Source: CAZGSN01 sp964371655
Lineage (GTDB): Bacteria > Desulfobacterota > Binatia > HRBIN30
DNA: 59,202 nt
NCBI GenBank assembly: GCA_964371655.1
Contig: CAYJOD010000035.1
Location: 1-59,202, forward strand
Direction of reading: 5' to 3'
This document shows positions 32,352 through 40,595 of the stretch, one piece after another. The notes beneath the pieces were generated by a model, which did no database searches, was not told the DNA's origin, and worked only from the letters and a program-made list of their open reading frames with translations. The position numbers were made by a program, and so were the translations under genes. Position 1 is the first letter of the stretch, and every line of letters begins with the position of its first letter.

Positions 32352-32634
32352 CAAGGATACGCCCTGGACGCTCGGTTATGATCGGCGAGCGCTAGAGAAG
32401 CTCCACAACCTACCCGAGAAAATTCGCCGGCAAATCCAGAGGCGGATTGATGCTTTGGTCATCAACCCTCACCCGGTGGGGAGCAAGAAGCTTTACAACA
32501 TCAGAGACACCGGTGACCCAGTGCACTCCGAGGAATCGGGTGGCTATCGGATTCTCTATGTATTGAGGAAGGCGCAGCGCCGCATCGATATCCTCGATGC
32601 GGGCGATCGAAAAGACATCTATCGCAACCGGTAA
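32311..32634 (+). CDS. RelE/ParE family toxin-like protein
   Basis: The 107-residue product fits the RelE/ParE fold: helix ALEKLHNLPEKIRRQIQRRIDAL, NPHPVGSKKL, then the strands GGYRILYVL and RRIDILDAGDRKDIYR that end most family members. Such proteins cut mRNA at the ribosome or poison gyrase. A GTG at 32311 is the only good start, inside the end of the preceding gene. The N-terminal ~17 residues are extra. The paired antitoxin would be the 197-residue protein in front of it; no canonical antitoxin follows. Confidence 0.85.
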   Translation: MPNSPTSSKLSAPDKDTPWTLGYDRRALEKLHNLPEKIRRQIQRRIDALVINPHPVGSKKLYNIRDTGDPVHSEESGGYRILYVLRKAQRRIDILDAGDRKDIYRNR

Positions 32635-32825
32635 GCATGCATCTCTCTCTGTTGCCTCCTGTTCAAACTCATTGGTTTCCGAATTGCGCGATGCGAGGGT
32701 TTCCCAGCATCGCGCCGGCGACGCAATCGCCTTGCGCGTATCGACCGCGATGGGTCTGTTCTTAAGGGTGACGCGCGGCGAGCTATCGCCGGACGTTTCT
32801 TCGCGCGGCGAGATGACAGGAACGC

Positions 32826-33287
32826 TCAGGTCCCCTGCAGCGTCTTCAACGTCGCCAGCGCCTCGTCGATGTGCTTGTGGATGTTCAGCTCGCTACGGAT
32901 GACGTGCTTGACGACCCCGTCCTTGCCGACGACAAAGGTCACGCGCTTGGCCGGCAGCCAGCCGCCAAAGCGCGACACGCCGTAGAGGGACGCAATCTTC
33001 CCGTCGGCGTCGCTCACCAGCGGGTACGGTAGATTGTAGGCCTGTGCGAACTCTCCGTGCTTGTCCGCCCGATCGAAGCTGACGCCGACAACCTCGGCGT
33101 CGAGCCCGGCGATCTCGGCGCGGCGGTCGCGGAACTCGCACGCTTCCTTCGTACATCCCGACGTGAAGTCCTTCGGGAAGAAGTAGAGAATCACGTTGCG
33201 GCGATCGCGGAAATCCTTCAGGCACAGCTGCTTTCCATCCGCCAAGGTCCCCGCGAAGTCCGGAGCCTTTTCACCGACAGCGATCAT
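32826..33287 (-). CDS. bcp: Thiol peroxidase of the BCP/PrxQ type
   Basis: The 153-residue peroxiredoxin begins MIAVGEKAPDF and has the active site DFTSGCTKEAC, with peroxidatic Cys45 and resolving Cys50 at the same positions as in E. coli BCP. It reduces H2O2 and organic peroxides using thioredoxin. The TSGC here replaces the common TPGC. The ATG at 33287 follows TGGAGGTAACG. The gene stands alone; the 190-bp gap to the toxin gene on the left holds nothing recognised. Confidence 0.95.
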   Translation of the reverse strand: MIAVGEKAPDFAGTLADGKQLCLKDFRDRRNVILYFFPKDFTSGCTKEACEFRDRRAEIAGLDAEVVGVSFDRADKHGEFAQAYNLPYPLVSDADGKIASLYGVSRFGGWLPAKRVTFVVGKDGVVKHVIRSELNIHKHIDEALATLKTLQGT

Positions 33288-33720
33288 GACGTTACCTCCA
33301 TTGCCCGTCGACAAGAGCATGGAAGTCACTCCGGATACAAGACTCTATTTGACTATGCATCAACATCTTGTCTGCACGCGACGATTCTAGGGAACCAACT
33401 CATTCCGAACCACGGATGTCACGGGTTTCCCAGCGCGGGGTTGTGGCCCGCAACCGAAGCTGCGCCAGTGTTTGGAAGCACCCCCTCTCCCGCAATACTT
33501 GCGGGAGAGGGGAGCTGGCCTTGCGGCCCAACTGGGGAATCTTCGCGTGCCGACAAGATCATGAACGTCAGTAGTCCAGTGCTTGTTCGCGTAAGAGGCC
33601 ATCCGGGAGCGGGTCGTGGAAATCCGTTGATCCGCGCCTGCCGGCGTAATAGCCTGCGGCGACGTTGGCATAGACCGCCCGAGCCCATGACACCTCCACC
33701 TTCGACTTGAGCTACCGCAG
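33288..33720. repeat. Intergenic region with inverted dispersed repeat
   Basis: From about 33430 to 33595 lies an inverted copy of the repeat at 27655-27905 (GCCCGCAACCGAAGCTGCG, CCCTCTCCCGCAATACTTGC, CCCAACTGGGGAATCTTCGC, CGTGCCGACAAGATC). Nothing else is recognised; the start of the SulP gene must lie at its right end. Confidence 0.7.
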
Positions 33721-35526
33721 TTGCCCACACTAGAGGCCGAATCATCGTTCTGGGCGCACCGGTTCAAGCTTGTCCCTGCCCTCGTTTCGCTGCGCGGTTA
33801 CGGCTGGGCGGCGGCGCGCTCCGATCTCCTCGCCGGTTTCACCGTCGCCGCCGTCGCTGTTCCGCAGGCCATGGCCTACGCGATGATCGCCGGCCTGCCG
33901 GCCGAGTACGGTCTCTACACCGCGATCGTCATGACCGTCATCGGCGCGCTCTTCGACTCGTCGCGCCAGCTCATCAATGGCCCGACGAACGCGATCTCCA
34001 TCGCTTTGCTCAGCGCGATCGCCGTCGTCGAGACGCCGGATCAACGAATACAGGCGGCTGTACTGGTGACGTTCATGGTCGGGGTGATCCAGCTCTGCAT
34101 CACCTTGTTCCGGCTCGGCGACCTGACGCGCTACATTTCGCATTCGGTGATCGTCGGCTTCACCACCGGAGCCAGCGGCCTGCTGGTGCTCGACCAATTG
34201 AAGAACCTGCTCGGTCTCAAAGCCATGGGCGGCGCGCACGACCACTTCCTGCAGCGCTTCTGGCTGACGATAACCCAAGGCGGGCCTATCGATCCGACCA
34301 CGGCTGCGATCGGCATCGGTGCGATTGCTTTGGTGGTCGGGTTACGCGCCGTGAAGACGCGTCTGGATTGGCGCCTGCTCCCTGAGTTGCTCATCGTCGT
34401 CGTGATCATGGCCGCCGTGGTGGCGCAGCTCGGTCTCGACCAGCGCGGCGTCAAGGTCGTCGGCGAGATTCCTGCCACGCTGCCGCCATTTCGATTGCCG
34501 AGCTTCGATGCGGTGATGATGCGCGATTTCTCGACCGGCGCGTTGGCTATCGCGGTGCTCGGGTTACTCGAGGCGATCTCGATGGCGAAGGCAATCGCCG
34601 CGCAGACAAAGCAGAAGATCGACATGAACCAGCAATGCCTCAGCGAAGGACTGGCCAACCTGGGCGGCAGTTTCTTCCAGTGTATGCCGGGCTCCGGCTC
34701 GCTGACGCGTTCGGCCATCAATCAGCAGGCCGGTGCCGTCACGCAGTGGTCGGGCGTCGTCTCGGCCGCGGCTGTGGCGTTGATCATGGTGGCGTTCGCG
34801 CCGTATGCGCGTTTCATCCCGCGCGCCGCGCTCGCCGGCATCCTCATCCTTACAGCATGGAAGATGGTCGATTGGCGCGGTCTCGTTTACCACGCGCGCG
34901 CCACCCGCTTCGACGCCGCCATCATCGCCGTCACCGCGCTCTCGGCAATTGTCATCTCGGTGGAGTTTTGTGTTCTCATAGGCGTCTTCATGTCATGCTT
35001 GCTGACGGTGCCGCGCGCCGGGCGCATGCTGCGCAGCGAGTTTGTCGTGACCGGGCAGAACGGGATTCACGAACGCCTGCCCAACGACATCGTCTGCGGC
35101 CACGTTTTGATCTTCGGCCTGGAAGGCGAGCTCTTCTTCGGCGCCGTAGCCGCCCTTGAACGCCACCTGGAATATTTCGAGAGCCGGGTCAGCGACAAGA
35201 CTCGCGTCGTCGTCTTGCGCATCAAACGCTTGCGTAATCCGGACGCCGCCGGGTTGCTCTTGCTCGAGGGCTTCTTGGATCGACTCAAAGAGCGCGGCGT
35301 CCACGTCATTCTCTGCGGCGTTCGCCAAGGGCTTCACGAGACGATGCAGAAGACCGGCTTTGCCGCAAAGCTGCGCGACGACGAGTTGTTTCTCGAGCAG
35401 CCGGTGCGCCAAACCAGCACCCTGCTCGCCATTCGGCACGCCTACACCCTGGTCAAGGAACCCTGCCTCATCTGTCCGCGCCGCGACAATGTCGCCAGCG
35501 GCGAGGATCTGTACTACGTCATTTGA
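33721..35526 (+). CDS. SulP family anion transporter with STAS domain
   Basis: About 601 residues long. Residues ~25-440 form the SulP membrane domain with about ten or more helices and the motifs DLLAGFTVAAVAVPQAMAYA and NGPTNAISIALLSA. Residues ~455-560 are a cytoplasmic STAS domain (HVLIFGLEGELFFGA, VVVLRIKRLRNPDAAG). SulP proteins move sulfate, bicarbonate or other anions, often with Na+ or H+; no sulfate-assimilation gene is beside it, so the substrate is open. The only start that includes the full first helix is a TTG at 33721, which has no clear ribosome site. Confidence 0.93.
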   Translation: MPTLEAESSFWAHRFKLVPALVSLRGYGWAAARSDLLAGFTVAAVAVPQAMAYAMIAGLPAEYGLYTAIVMTVIGALFDSSRQLINGPTNAISIALLSAIAVVETPDQRIQAAVLVTFMVGVIQLCITLFRLGDLTRYISHSVIVGFTTGASGLLVLDQLKNLLGLKAMGGAHDHFLQRFWLTITQGGPIDPTTAAIGIGAIALVVGLRAVKTRLDWRLLPELLIVVVIMAAVVAQLGLDQRGVKVVGEIPATLPPFRLPSFDAVMMRDFSTGALAIAVLGLLEAISMAKAIAAQTKQKIDMNQQCLSEGLANLGGSFFQCMPGSGSLTRSAINQQAGAVTQWSGVVSAAAVALIMVAFAPYARFIPRAALAGILILTAWKMVDWRGLVYHARATRFDAAIIAVTALSAIVISVEFCVLIGVFMSCLLTVPRAGRMLRSEFVVTGQNGIHERLPNDIVCGHVLIFGLEGELFFGAVAALERHLEYFESRVSDKTRVVVLRIKRLRNPDAAGLLLLEGFLDRLKERGVHVILCGVRQGLHETMQKTGFAAKLRDDELFLEQPVRQTSTLLAIRHAYTLVKEPCLICPRRDNVASGEDLYYVI

Positions 35527-35547
35527 TCGCGGATAGGAGGGAGTCTT

Positions 35548-35611
35548 GGGGACGTTGTAAGAGCTCCTTCAAGTCTCCCGGTCGGGTTGGATCAGTTCTT
35601 ACAACGTCCCC
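35548..35611. repeat. Perfect 15-bp inverted repeat
   Basis: GGGGACGTTGTAAGA and its exact complement TCTTACAACGTCCCC are separated by 34 bp, right after the SulP stop codon. There is no T-run after the stem, so it is not a typical terminator in either direction; it may be a further palindromic repeat. Confidence 0.7.
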
Positions 35612-35627
35612 GACGTTCCAGGCGCGG

Positions 35628-35879
35628 CTACGCGTGGACAGAGTCGGCAGGCTCGGCGAACAAGTCCCGCAGGTCGCTGACTCTTGGCAGACCGTCCTTG
35701 AAGAGCCAGCGAGTGAAGAAGAGAGCTTCCAAGTTCTCAACCGCGCCCGTACGGGGGTTCCGGCGGATCACCACGTTGTACGTTAACTGCTCGCTCTCTT
35801 GCTCCGGGTAAGGCGGCACTTTGTTGATGTAAAGGATATCGCCCACTTCGTCGTAATCGAACTTCAGGGGCGTTGCCAT
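35628..35879 (-). CDS. DUF2283 domain protein
   Basis: The 83-residue protein has the DUF2283 signature: FDYDEVGDILYINKVPP near the N-terminus and a beta-rich middle (YNVVIRRNPRTGAVENLEALFF). DUF2283 proteins are small partners often found next to short toxin-like genes. The ATG follows AAAGGAGACC. It overlaps the preceding gene by 16 bp, so both are translated from one mRNA. A role as antitoxin is inferred only from this arrangement. Confidence 0.85.
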   Translation of the reverse strand: MATPLKFDYDEVGDILYINKVPPYPEQESEQLTYNVVIRRNPRTGAVENLEALFFTRWLFKDGLPRVSDLRDLFAEPADSVHA

Positions 35880-36190
35880 TCAAGGTCTCCTTTCGGCGGC
35901 TTCCGAGCTAGGAACGCGGTCACGATCCAATGCCGCGTGTCCGGCGACTCGGCCGAGACAACGGCGACCGACACATACTTACCGTCTCTGAGGTCATCGT
36001 ACCAGCGAAAGAAGAGGCGCGTGTTTGGATAGTCGTTGTCACGGCGAATCTCCCCCGGTTCGGCGAGCGTCTCGCCGATGCGCCAACGATGTTCCGGCAA
36101 GAGATCCGGGTGGTGTGCGGCGATATGCTGCTCGCGCTCGTCGGTTAGCTCCACTTCGCTCTCAAGATAGGGACACGGGAACAGGGTCAC
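35864..36190 (-). CDS. Small toxin-like protein (PBECR/RelE-like nuclease pattern)
   Basis: The 108-residue protein has the pattern EREQHIAAHHPDLLPEH, then EPGEIRRDNDYPNTRLFFRWYDD, KYVSVAVVSA and HWIVTAFLARKPPKG. A His pair near the start with an Arg in the middle and a final VTAF strand is the layout of the PBECR-type (Barnase/EndoU/Colicin E5-RelE-like) nucleases. This is a motif-level judgement. The GTG start follows TGGAGAATC. It lies directly upstream of the DUF2283 gene with a 16-bp overlap, suggesting a toxin-antitoxin module. Confidence 0.7.
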   Translation of the reverse strand: MTLFPCPYLESEVELTDEREQHIAAHHPDLLPEHRWRIGETLAEPGEIRRDNDYPNTRLFFRWYDDLRDGKYVSVAVVSAESPDTRHWIVTAFLARKPPKGDLEWQRP

Positions 36191-36432
36191 TCCGATTCTC
36201 CACTTTCGGTCTGAGGCACCGGTTCCCGATCAACCACCGAGCCGTGGCTGGATCTTCCCCGACCCGCATTGGCATCCCATATCTATGGGTTACGATTCGA
36301 GTCGAGCAGATACAAGGCCGGCGGCGTAGCGAATTCCGGCGGCGCGTTTTCGTGCAGGCCGAACGCCCCGGCTCAGGTGCGGACGTGGCCAAGTTCTGTG
36401 GTCGTACCGCGGCTGTCACCTGCAGCTGCATG
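36191..36432. other. Gap between the toxin-like pair and the HNH gene
   Basis: No gene, strong repeat or terminator is recognised in this 242-bp gap. It probably includes the promoter of the toxin-like pair on the minus strand. Confidence 0.3.
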
Positions 36433-37131
36433 TCACGCATGAAACGCAGACCCCTTGCCCAGATTGCACGTCCGGCACTTCGTTTCGAGATTGTCATCGG
36501 TGGTCTCACCACCTCTCGACCATGGCAATATATGATCCACGTGAAGTTCGATTCCGCGCTGCACAAGCGGACTGCTACCGCACGACCTGCAGCGGAAGCC
36601 ATCTCTCACCAGGATGCGGAACCTCTGCCGATCCGAAGGCTCGCGTCGAGTTCGACGCTTGGGCGGCTCCGGCAAGCGACTGGCCGTGTCGCTGGCCGAG
36701 GGTGTGGTCTCGCCCACGTGAGATGGTTGTGCGGCATCATCAGAGTTCACCCAATCCATAAACTGCCGTAACGCTTCCGACCATGAGCCGAACCGCGTCT
36801 CGTAGGGCTTAGCGGAATACCGCGAATCGGTCCTTCTGACCTCTCCATACTTTGGTTGGCGACCGAGACGTAGCCACAGCGCCTTGATGTTCTCGAAAAG
36901 ATCCTCGTCCGTTATGCCGACCTGTCGGTTGAGTTGAAGTCCGGCACGCCTCAATGCTTGGGTCCAGGATCCCATCCTTTTCTGGACCGTCGTCGGGCTG
37001 TACCTTCCGACGGCTTCATACTGAGCAACTGTGATCGAGTTCGCGCCTAGGTCTTGAGCGCTGCGACGCATGTCCGCCAGAAGATCTTCATCAGACAGAT
37101 TTCTGTTGCTGTGTTTTAATTCAAATCTCAA
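36433..37131 (-). CDS. HNH endonuclease with two homing-endonuclease-associated repeats
   Basis: The product is about 232 residues. Two repeats of ~50 residues come first (SDEDLLADMRRSAQDLG ... SWTQALRRAGL and TDEDLFENIKALWLRLG ... SWSEALRQF); their layout matches the homing-endonuclease-associated repeat that binds DNA. A Pro/Arg-rich linker leads to an HNH nuclease domain with CRSCG, LHVDHILPWSRGG, DNLETKCRTCNLGKG, so the zinc cysteines and HxH-type residues are complete. The frame begins at a TTG (37131) and is open further upstream; the true start is uncertain. It may be a free-standing nuclease or part of a defence or mobile unit. Confidence 0.83.
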   Translation of the reverse strand: MRFELKHSNRNLSDEDLLADMRRSAQDLGANSITVAQYEAVGRYSPTTVQKRMGSWTQALRRAGLQLNRQVGITDEDLFENIKALWLRLGRQPKYGEVRRTDSRYSAKPYETRFGSWSEALRQFMDWVNSDDAAQPSHVGETTPSASDTASRLPEPPKRRTRREPSDRQRFRILVRDGFRCRSCGSSPLVQRGIELHVDHILPWSRGGETTDDNLETKCRTCNLGKGSAFHA

Positions 37132-37216
37132 CGGGCTACTCGATGCTGCGCGCCCAACGGCGTGCCGCTCAGGCGCGGCACGTTCTTGGCCGTCGCCCGG
37201 AGCGGCGGGTTCGGCC

Positions 37217-37999
37217 TCAAATCCACTTTGGGCCGATCAGTCTCGCCAGAGATGGCGGAATCTCGACTCGCTCCAGGTTGCATACGACGTATGGTTTCAC
37301 TTCATCATAGACGGTCGCAAAATCCTTGAGGAACATCTTCTTTAAGGCATCCCACACTGATCGCTTGCCTCGCAGGTATCCGATCCGGTCGCTCACATCC
37401 CAAATCGGGCTGCCCTCAGCAGATGTGCTTCGCGCTTCGCAAATTCTGGTGAGCTCGGCAATGAGTCCGTCAATGCTGCCGATCTTCTTGGTTCTCAACA
37501 AGTCCTCGATCGGCAGAACCATCACTTCCCGAAATGAGAACTTCCCACCAGGAATGCGCGGGGCATCCCAGATTACGTGGCTCACACTAAACTCAAAGTT
37601 GAGAAGCAGGAGATCGGATTCGCCGCTGTATCGCCAACGACTTAAGGACTCAACTTCCTTCACGTACCTGTGGAAGTCGGTCACATCAAACTCGGCTTTG
37701 CCATCGTCGCCGCGGTTCCAACCAGCCACAAGGAAATCAATCGAATCAGCGGAGTCCAAATTCCAGAATGGCAAACTCGCCCGGATCTGGCTTGCAACGG
37801 TGCCACCATCGCCAGCCCGATCCCCACGAACAAAGAAAAGGCCAACGGGGAACCTGACTGTTGCGACCTCTTTGGGAGGAGGAGTCAATACTAGACGATT
37901 TCCCATCCTTCGTGCCATCTGCTCGTTCATCCACGAGGTGGCCTGTTCTGGAGTCCTCATCAAGGTGGCGTCAGCGATAACATTGCCTCGGAAAACCAT
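37217..37999 (-). CDS. Unknown 260-residue protein, AT-richer, upstream of HNH nuclease
   Basis: I do not recognise this family. The protein is soluble and mixed alpha/beta. Its N-terminal part (ATLMRTPEQATSWMNEQMARRMG) and central region (FDVTDFHRYVKEVESLSRWRY, then DLLLLNFEF) show no nuclease, ATPase or zinc motif. The ATG follows AAAGGAAACG. Its codons are visibly AT-richer than the window average, and it lies 85 bp upstream of the HNH gene on the same strand, so the two may have arrived together. The ~160 bp upstream are also AT-rich. Confidence 0.68.
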   Translation of the reverse strand: MVFRGNVIADATLMRTPEQATSWMNEQMARRMGNRLVLTPPPKEVATVRFPVGLFFVRGDRAGDGGTVASQIRASLPFWNLDSADSIDFLVAGWNRGDDGKAEFDVTDFHRYVKEVESLSRWRYSGESDLLLLNFEFSVSHVIWDAPRIPGGKFSFREVMVLPIEDLLRTKKIGSIDGLIAELTRICEARSTSAEGSPIWDVSDRIGYLRGKRSVWDALKKMFLKDFATVYDEVKPYVVCNLERVEIPPSLARLIGPKWI

Positions 38000-38486
38000 T
38001 GCGTTTCCTTTCTACGGAAAGCTCATCCATTCGATCTTCTTCGATCTGTCGACGTCAACCATGGCGATGGTTTCCTTCTCGGGATCGCTCCCACCTGACT
38101 GCACAACTCAAAATGCATTTTCGGAGGTGACCCCGCTAGCCGAACGATACAATTCGACTCCCGAATAAAGTCCGCGACCCTTGTAGATTTCTGAAGCGTA
38201 GTAGCGCTTCGATCCGAGCGGACACTACGCCCGAAACGCGAAGGGAGTCAAACCCTTAGACCCTCGACGCTCACCTCCATTCCCGGCGTGTTACGCTGCA
38301 GCCCCTCGCAGCCTAGCGCGCCATTCTCGACAAGTTGGTCGGCGCCATCGAGTGAGCCGAGAAGCCGCGTCGCATCCCGATCGCGTGCGCGTACTTCCAC
38401 ACCACCCCATGCAGTCCACGAGGATCTCTCCGGCGCCAGTTGCAACCGGTTTCGAGAGCCTCGCCAGACGGTGGCAGTTGGGCGTC
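38000..38486. other. Intergenic region with a possible gene remnant
   Basis: The left part (to about 38165) is AT-rich and likely holds the promoter of the unknown gene. On the minus strand from about 38486 down to 38248 a frame reads WGGVEVRARDRDATRLLGS ... GMEVSVEGLRV and ends in a stop codon; its composition is protein-like and may be the tail of a lost gene, but its upstream part is just antisense of the ABC permease frame. I do not call it a gene. Confidence 0.35.
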
Positions 38487-39602
38487 TTAGAGTGTGCGCC
38501 GAAATAGACTCGTCGCCACTCCCATCGTCAGCAGAGAAAAACAGATGAGAAAGGCGAGGTCGCCGCTGATCGCCGCCATGCCCGTGTCCTTGAGGAGCAA
38601 GCACTTGAGAGCGTGGACGGCATAGGTGAAGGGATCGACCGCTGAAATCACCTGCATCCATGCGGGGAATCCCTGGCGCGGATAGACGGCGCCGCTGGGG
38701 AAGTAGAGCATCGTGTTCAGCAGGCCGAACATGGCGCGCGGCACCAGCGGGTCGGTGACCCGCACCATCAGCAGGAACATGAAGCTGATCAGCGAGAACG
38801 CGGTCACGATGATGACCGTCATCACCTTGATCAGGCGCAGCGGCTCGAGCGGGTTGGGGATGCCGGCGATGAGGGCTCCAACGATCATCAGCACCGACCC
38901 CGCCATCACCGCCTTGATCGTCCCCGACAGGTTGAAGCCGGCGATCAGCTCGAGCTTGGTGATCGGTGTCACCAGATACCCCTCGTGCAGCCCGCGCGCT
39001 TTGTCGTCGATGTAGATGATGCCACCGCCGATCATCACCATCATGAACACCGACATCACGATCGAACCCGGCAGCAGGTACTGGATGTAGGGCACGTACG
39101 GGTAGACCTCGACGACGTCCAACGTGGGACGGCTCGCCAGTCGACGCGTATCGGCCATGGGTTGGCCCAGCGCCGCGACCAAGCCGCTCATCGAGCTCGC
39201 CAACGTGGCGGAAACGAAGGTGTCGGTGTTGTCCTCGATCAACGCCAGGCGCGGCGCCGCTTTCGCCAACTGCAGCCGCGAAAACTCCGGGGGGATGATC
39301 AGCACGCCGTTGACGTGTCCGTTGCGCAAATCGGCCAGTGCCTGTCCCTCGTCGCTGTACTCGATGGTTTCGAAGGTCTTTGCGCCGCCGGCGACGGCAT
39401 TGCAAAGCTCGCGCACCTTCACCGCCGAGATCCCGTGATCTTGATCAACGACCGCGACCTTCAGGTTCTTGACGATGCCGCCAAAGGCGTAACCGAGCAC
39501 GACCAGCTGCACGATCGGAAAGAACAGCGACATGATGATGAGTGTCGGGCTGCGGCGAAAGCGCCGCAGCTCGCGTTCGATGATGGCCCAGGTGCGATGC
39601 AT
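38487..39602 (-). CDS. ABC-2 type transporter permease
   Basis: The 371-residue inner-membrane protein has the ABC-2 layout: one N-terminal helix (SPTLIIMSLFFPIVQLVVLGYAFG), a long periplasmic domain (about 45-175), then five helices with the characteristic YVPYIQYLLPGSIVMSVFMMVM and GLLNTMLYFPSGAVYPRQGFP. It lies 6 bp after the ATPase gene, and with the HlyD-type protein forms a three-gene exporter. E. coli YbhGFSR-type systems usually have two permeases; only one is present here, so it probably acts as a homodimer. The substrate is unknown, probably a hydrophobic compound or drug. Confidence 0.92.
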   Translation of the reverse strand: MHRTWAIIERELRRFRRSPTLIIMSLFFPIVQLVVLGYAFGGIVKNLKVAVVDQDHGISAVKVRELCNAVAGGAKTFETIEYSDEGQALADLRNGHVNGVLIIPPEFSRLQLAKAAPRLALIEDNTDTFVSATLASSMSGLVAALGQPMADTRRLASRPTLDVVEVYPYVPYIQYLLPGSIVMSVFMMVMIGGGIIYIDDKARGLHEGYLVTPITKLELIAGFNLSGTIKAVMAGSVLMIVGALIAGIPNPLEPLRLIKVMTVIIVTAFSLISFMFLLMVRVTDPLVPRAMFGLLNTMLYFPSGAVYPRQGFPAWMQVISAVDPFTYAVHALKCLLLKDTGMAAISGDLAFLICFSLLTMGVATSLFRRTL

Positions 39603-39608
39603 CGTCGC

Positions 39609-40595
39609 TTACCGCCGCATCATGAAGGGATGATCCATCGGCGACGCCTCCTGCAAGGCGTCGCGCAAAGCATGGCCGGTGTAGTGGACAAAGACGTCGT
39701 CAAGCGACGTGCTCTGTACCGACAGCGACAGCACCGCGACGCCGGCGCGCGTGGCGGTCTCCATCAAGGCCATGGTCGTCGCGGGACCGTTGTCGGAGGC
39801 GATGCGGAAGAGATCGTGCTGTCCGCTGACGGCGTCGACGTGCGGCAGCGCCGCGAGCACTTGTTCCCAATCACCCGGCGGCGCGGCGAAGCTAACCTCG
39901 AGGACGTTCTTGCCGGGGATCGAGGCTTTGAGACGCATCGGCGAATCGAGCGCCATGAGCTTGCCGTGGTCGACGATGGCAATGCGGTCACAGAGCTTGT
40001 CGGCTTCGTCCATGTAGTGCGTGGTGATGAGGACGGTGAGTTGGCGGTGTTTCTGGACGCGCTGAATCATTCCCCACACGGCCACGCGCGACACCGGATC
40101 GAGACCGGTAGTCGGCTCGTCGAGGAAGAAGATGCGCGGTTCGTGCACCAGGCCACGGGCGATCTCGACGCGACGCCGCATTCCTCCCGACAGGTTCTTT
40201 ACCTGGTTGTCGGCCCACGGCGTCAGCTCCACGGCCTCGAGAAGCTCTGCGATGAGCCGATTGCGTTTGGTGCGCGGCACTCCATACAGCTTGGCAAAGA
40301 TGAGCAGGTTCTCGTGCACGCTCAGCTCGAGGTCGGTGGTCATGGCCTGCGGGATGACGCCGATCGACTCGCGCACGCCGTCGGCTTGCTTGACGATGTC
40401 GAAGCCGTTGACGCTCGCCGTACCCGCCGACGGCAACAGCAACGTGGTCAGCATGCGGATGAGCGTGGACTTGCCGGCACCGTTGGGTCCGAGCAGGCCG
40501 AAGATCTCGCCCTCTTCCACCGTGAAGCTGATACCGTCGACCGCGGTGAAGTCGCCAAAGCGCTTGACGATCTGTCGTACGTCGATCGCCGGCAT
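39609..40595 (-). CDS. ABC transporter ATP-binding protein
   Basis: The 328-residue cytoplasmic ATPase has Walker A GPNGAGKST, Q-loop region, signature LSGGMRRRVEIARGL, Walker B IFFLDEPTTGLDP and the switch His in LITTHYMDEADKLCDRI. The sequence and the C-terminal extension (about 230-328, ending in VSLSVQSTSLDDVFVHYTG) match the daunorubicin-resistance/YbhF-like subclass of ABC-2 exporters. Its ATG shares one base with the stop codon of the upstream HlyD-type gene, a sign of coupled translation. Confidence 0.94.
   Translation of the reverse strand: MPAIDVRQIVKRFGDFTAVDGISFTVEEGEIFGLLGPNGAGKSTLIRMLTTLLLPSAGTASVNGFDIVKQADGVRESIGVIPQAMTTDLELSVHENLLIFAKLYGVPRTKRNRLIAELLEAVELTPWADNQVKNLSGGMRRRVEIARGLVHEPRIFFLDEPTTGLDPVSRVAVWGMIQRVQKHRQLTVLITTHYMDEADKLCDRIAIVDHGKLMALDSPMRLKASIPGKNVLEVSFAAPPGDWEQVLAALPHVDAVSGQHDLFRIASDNGPATTMALMETATRAGVAVLSLSVQSTSLDDVFVHYTGHALRDALQEASPMDHPFMMRR

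Noticed and set aside
36433..37131. HNH gene as part of a group I intron or intein
   Set aside because: There are no split host gene, intein junction motifs or intron core around it.
38248..38486. C-terminal-like fragment (ends GMEVSVEGLRV)
   Set aside because: It has no start of its own and no recognised family; it may be a remnant, but the evidence is too thin.
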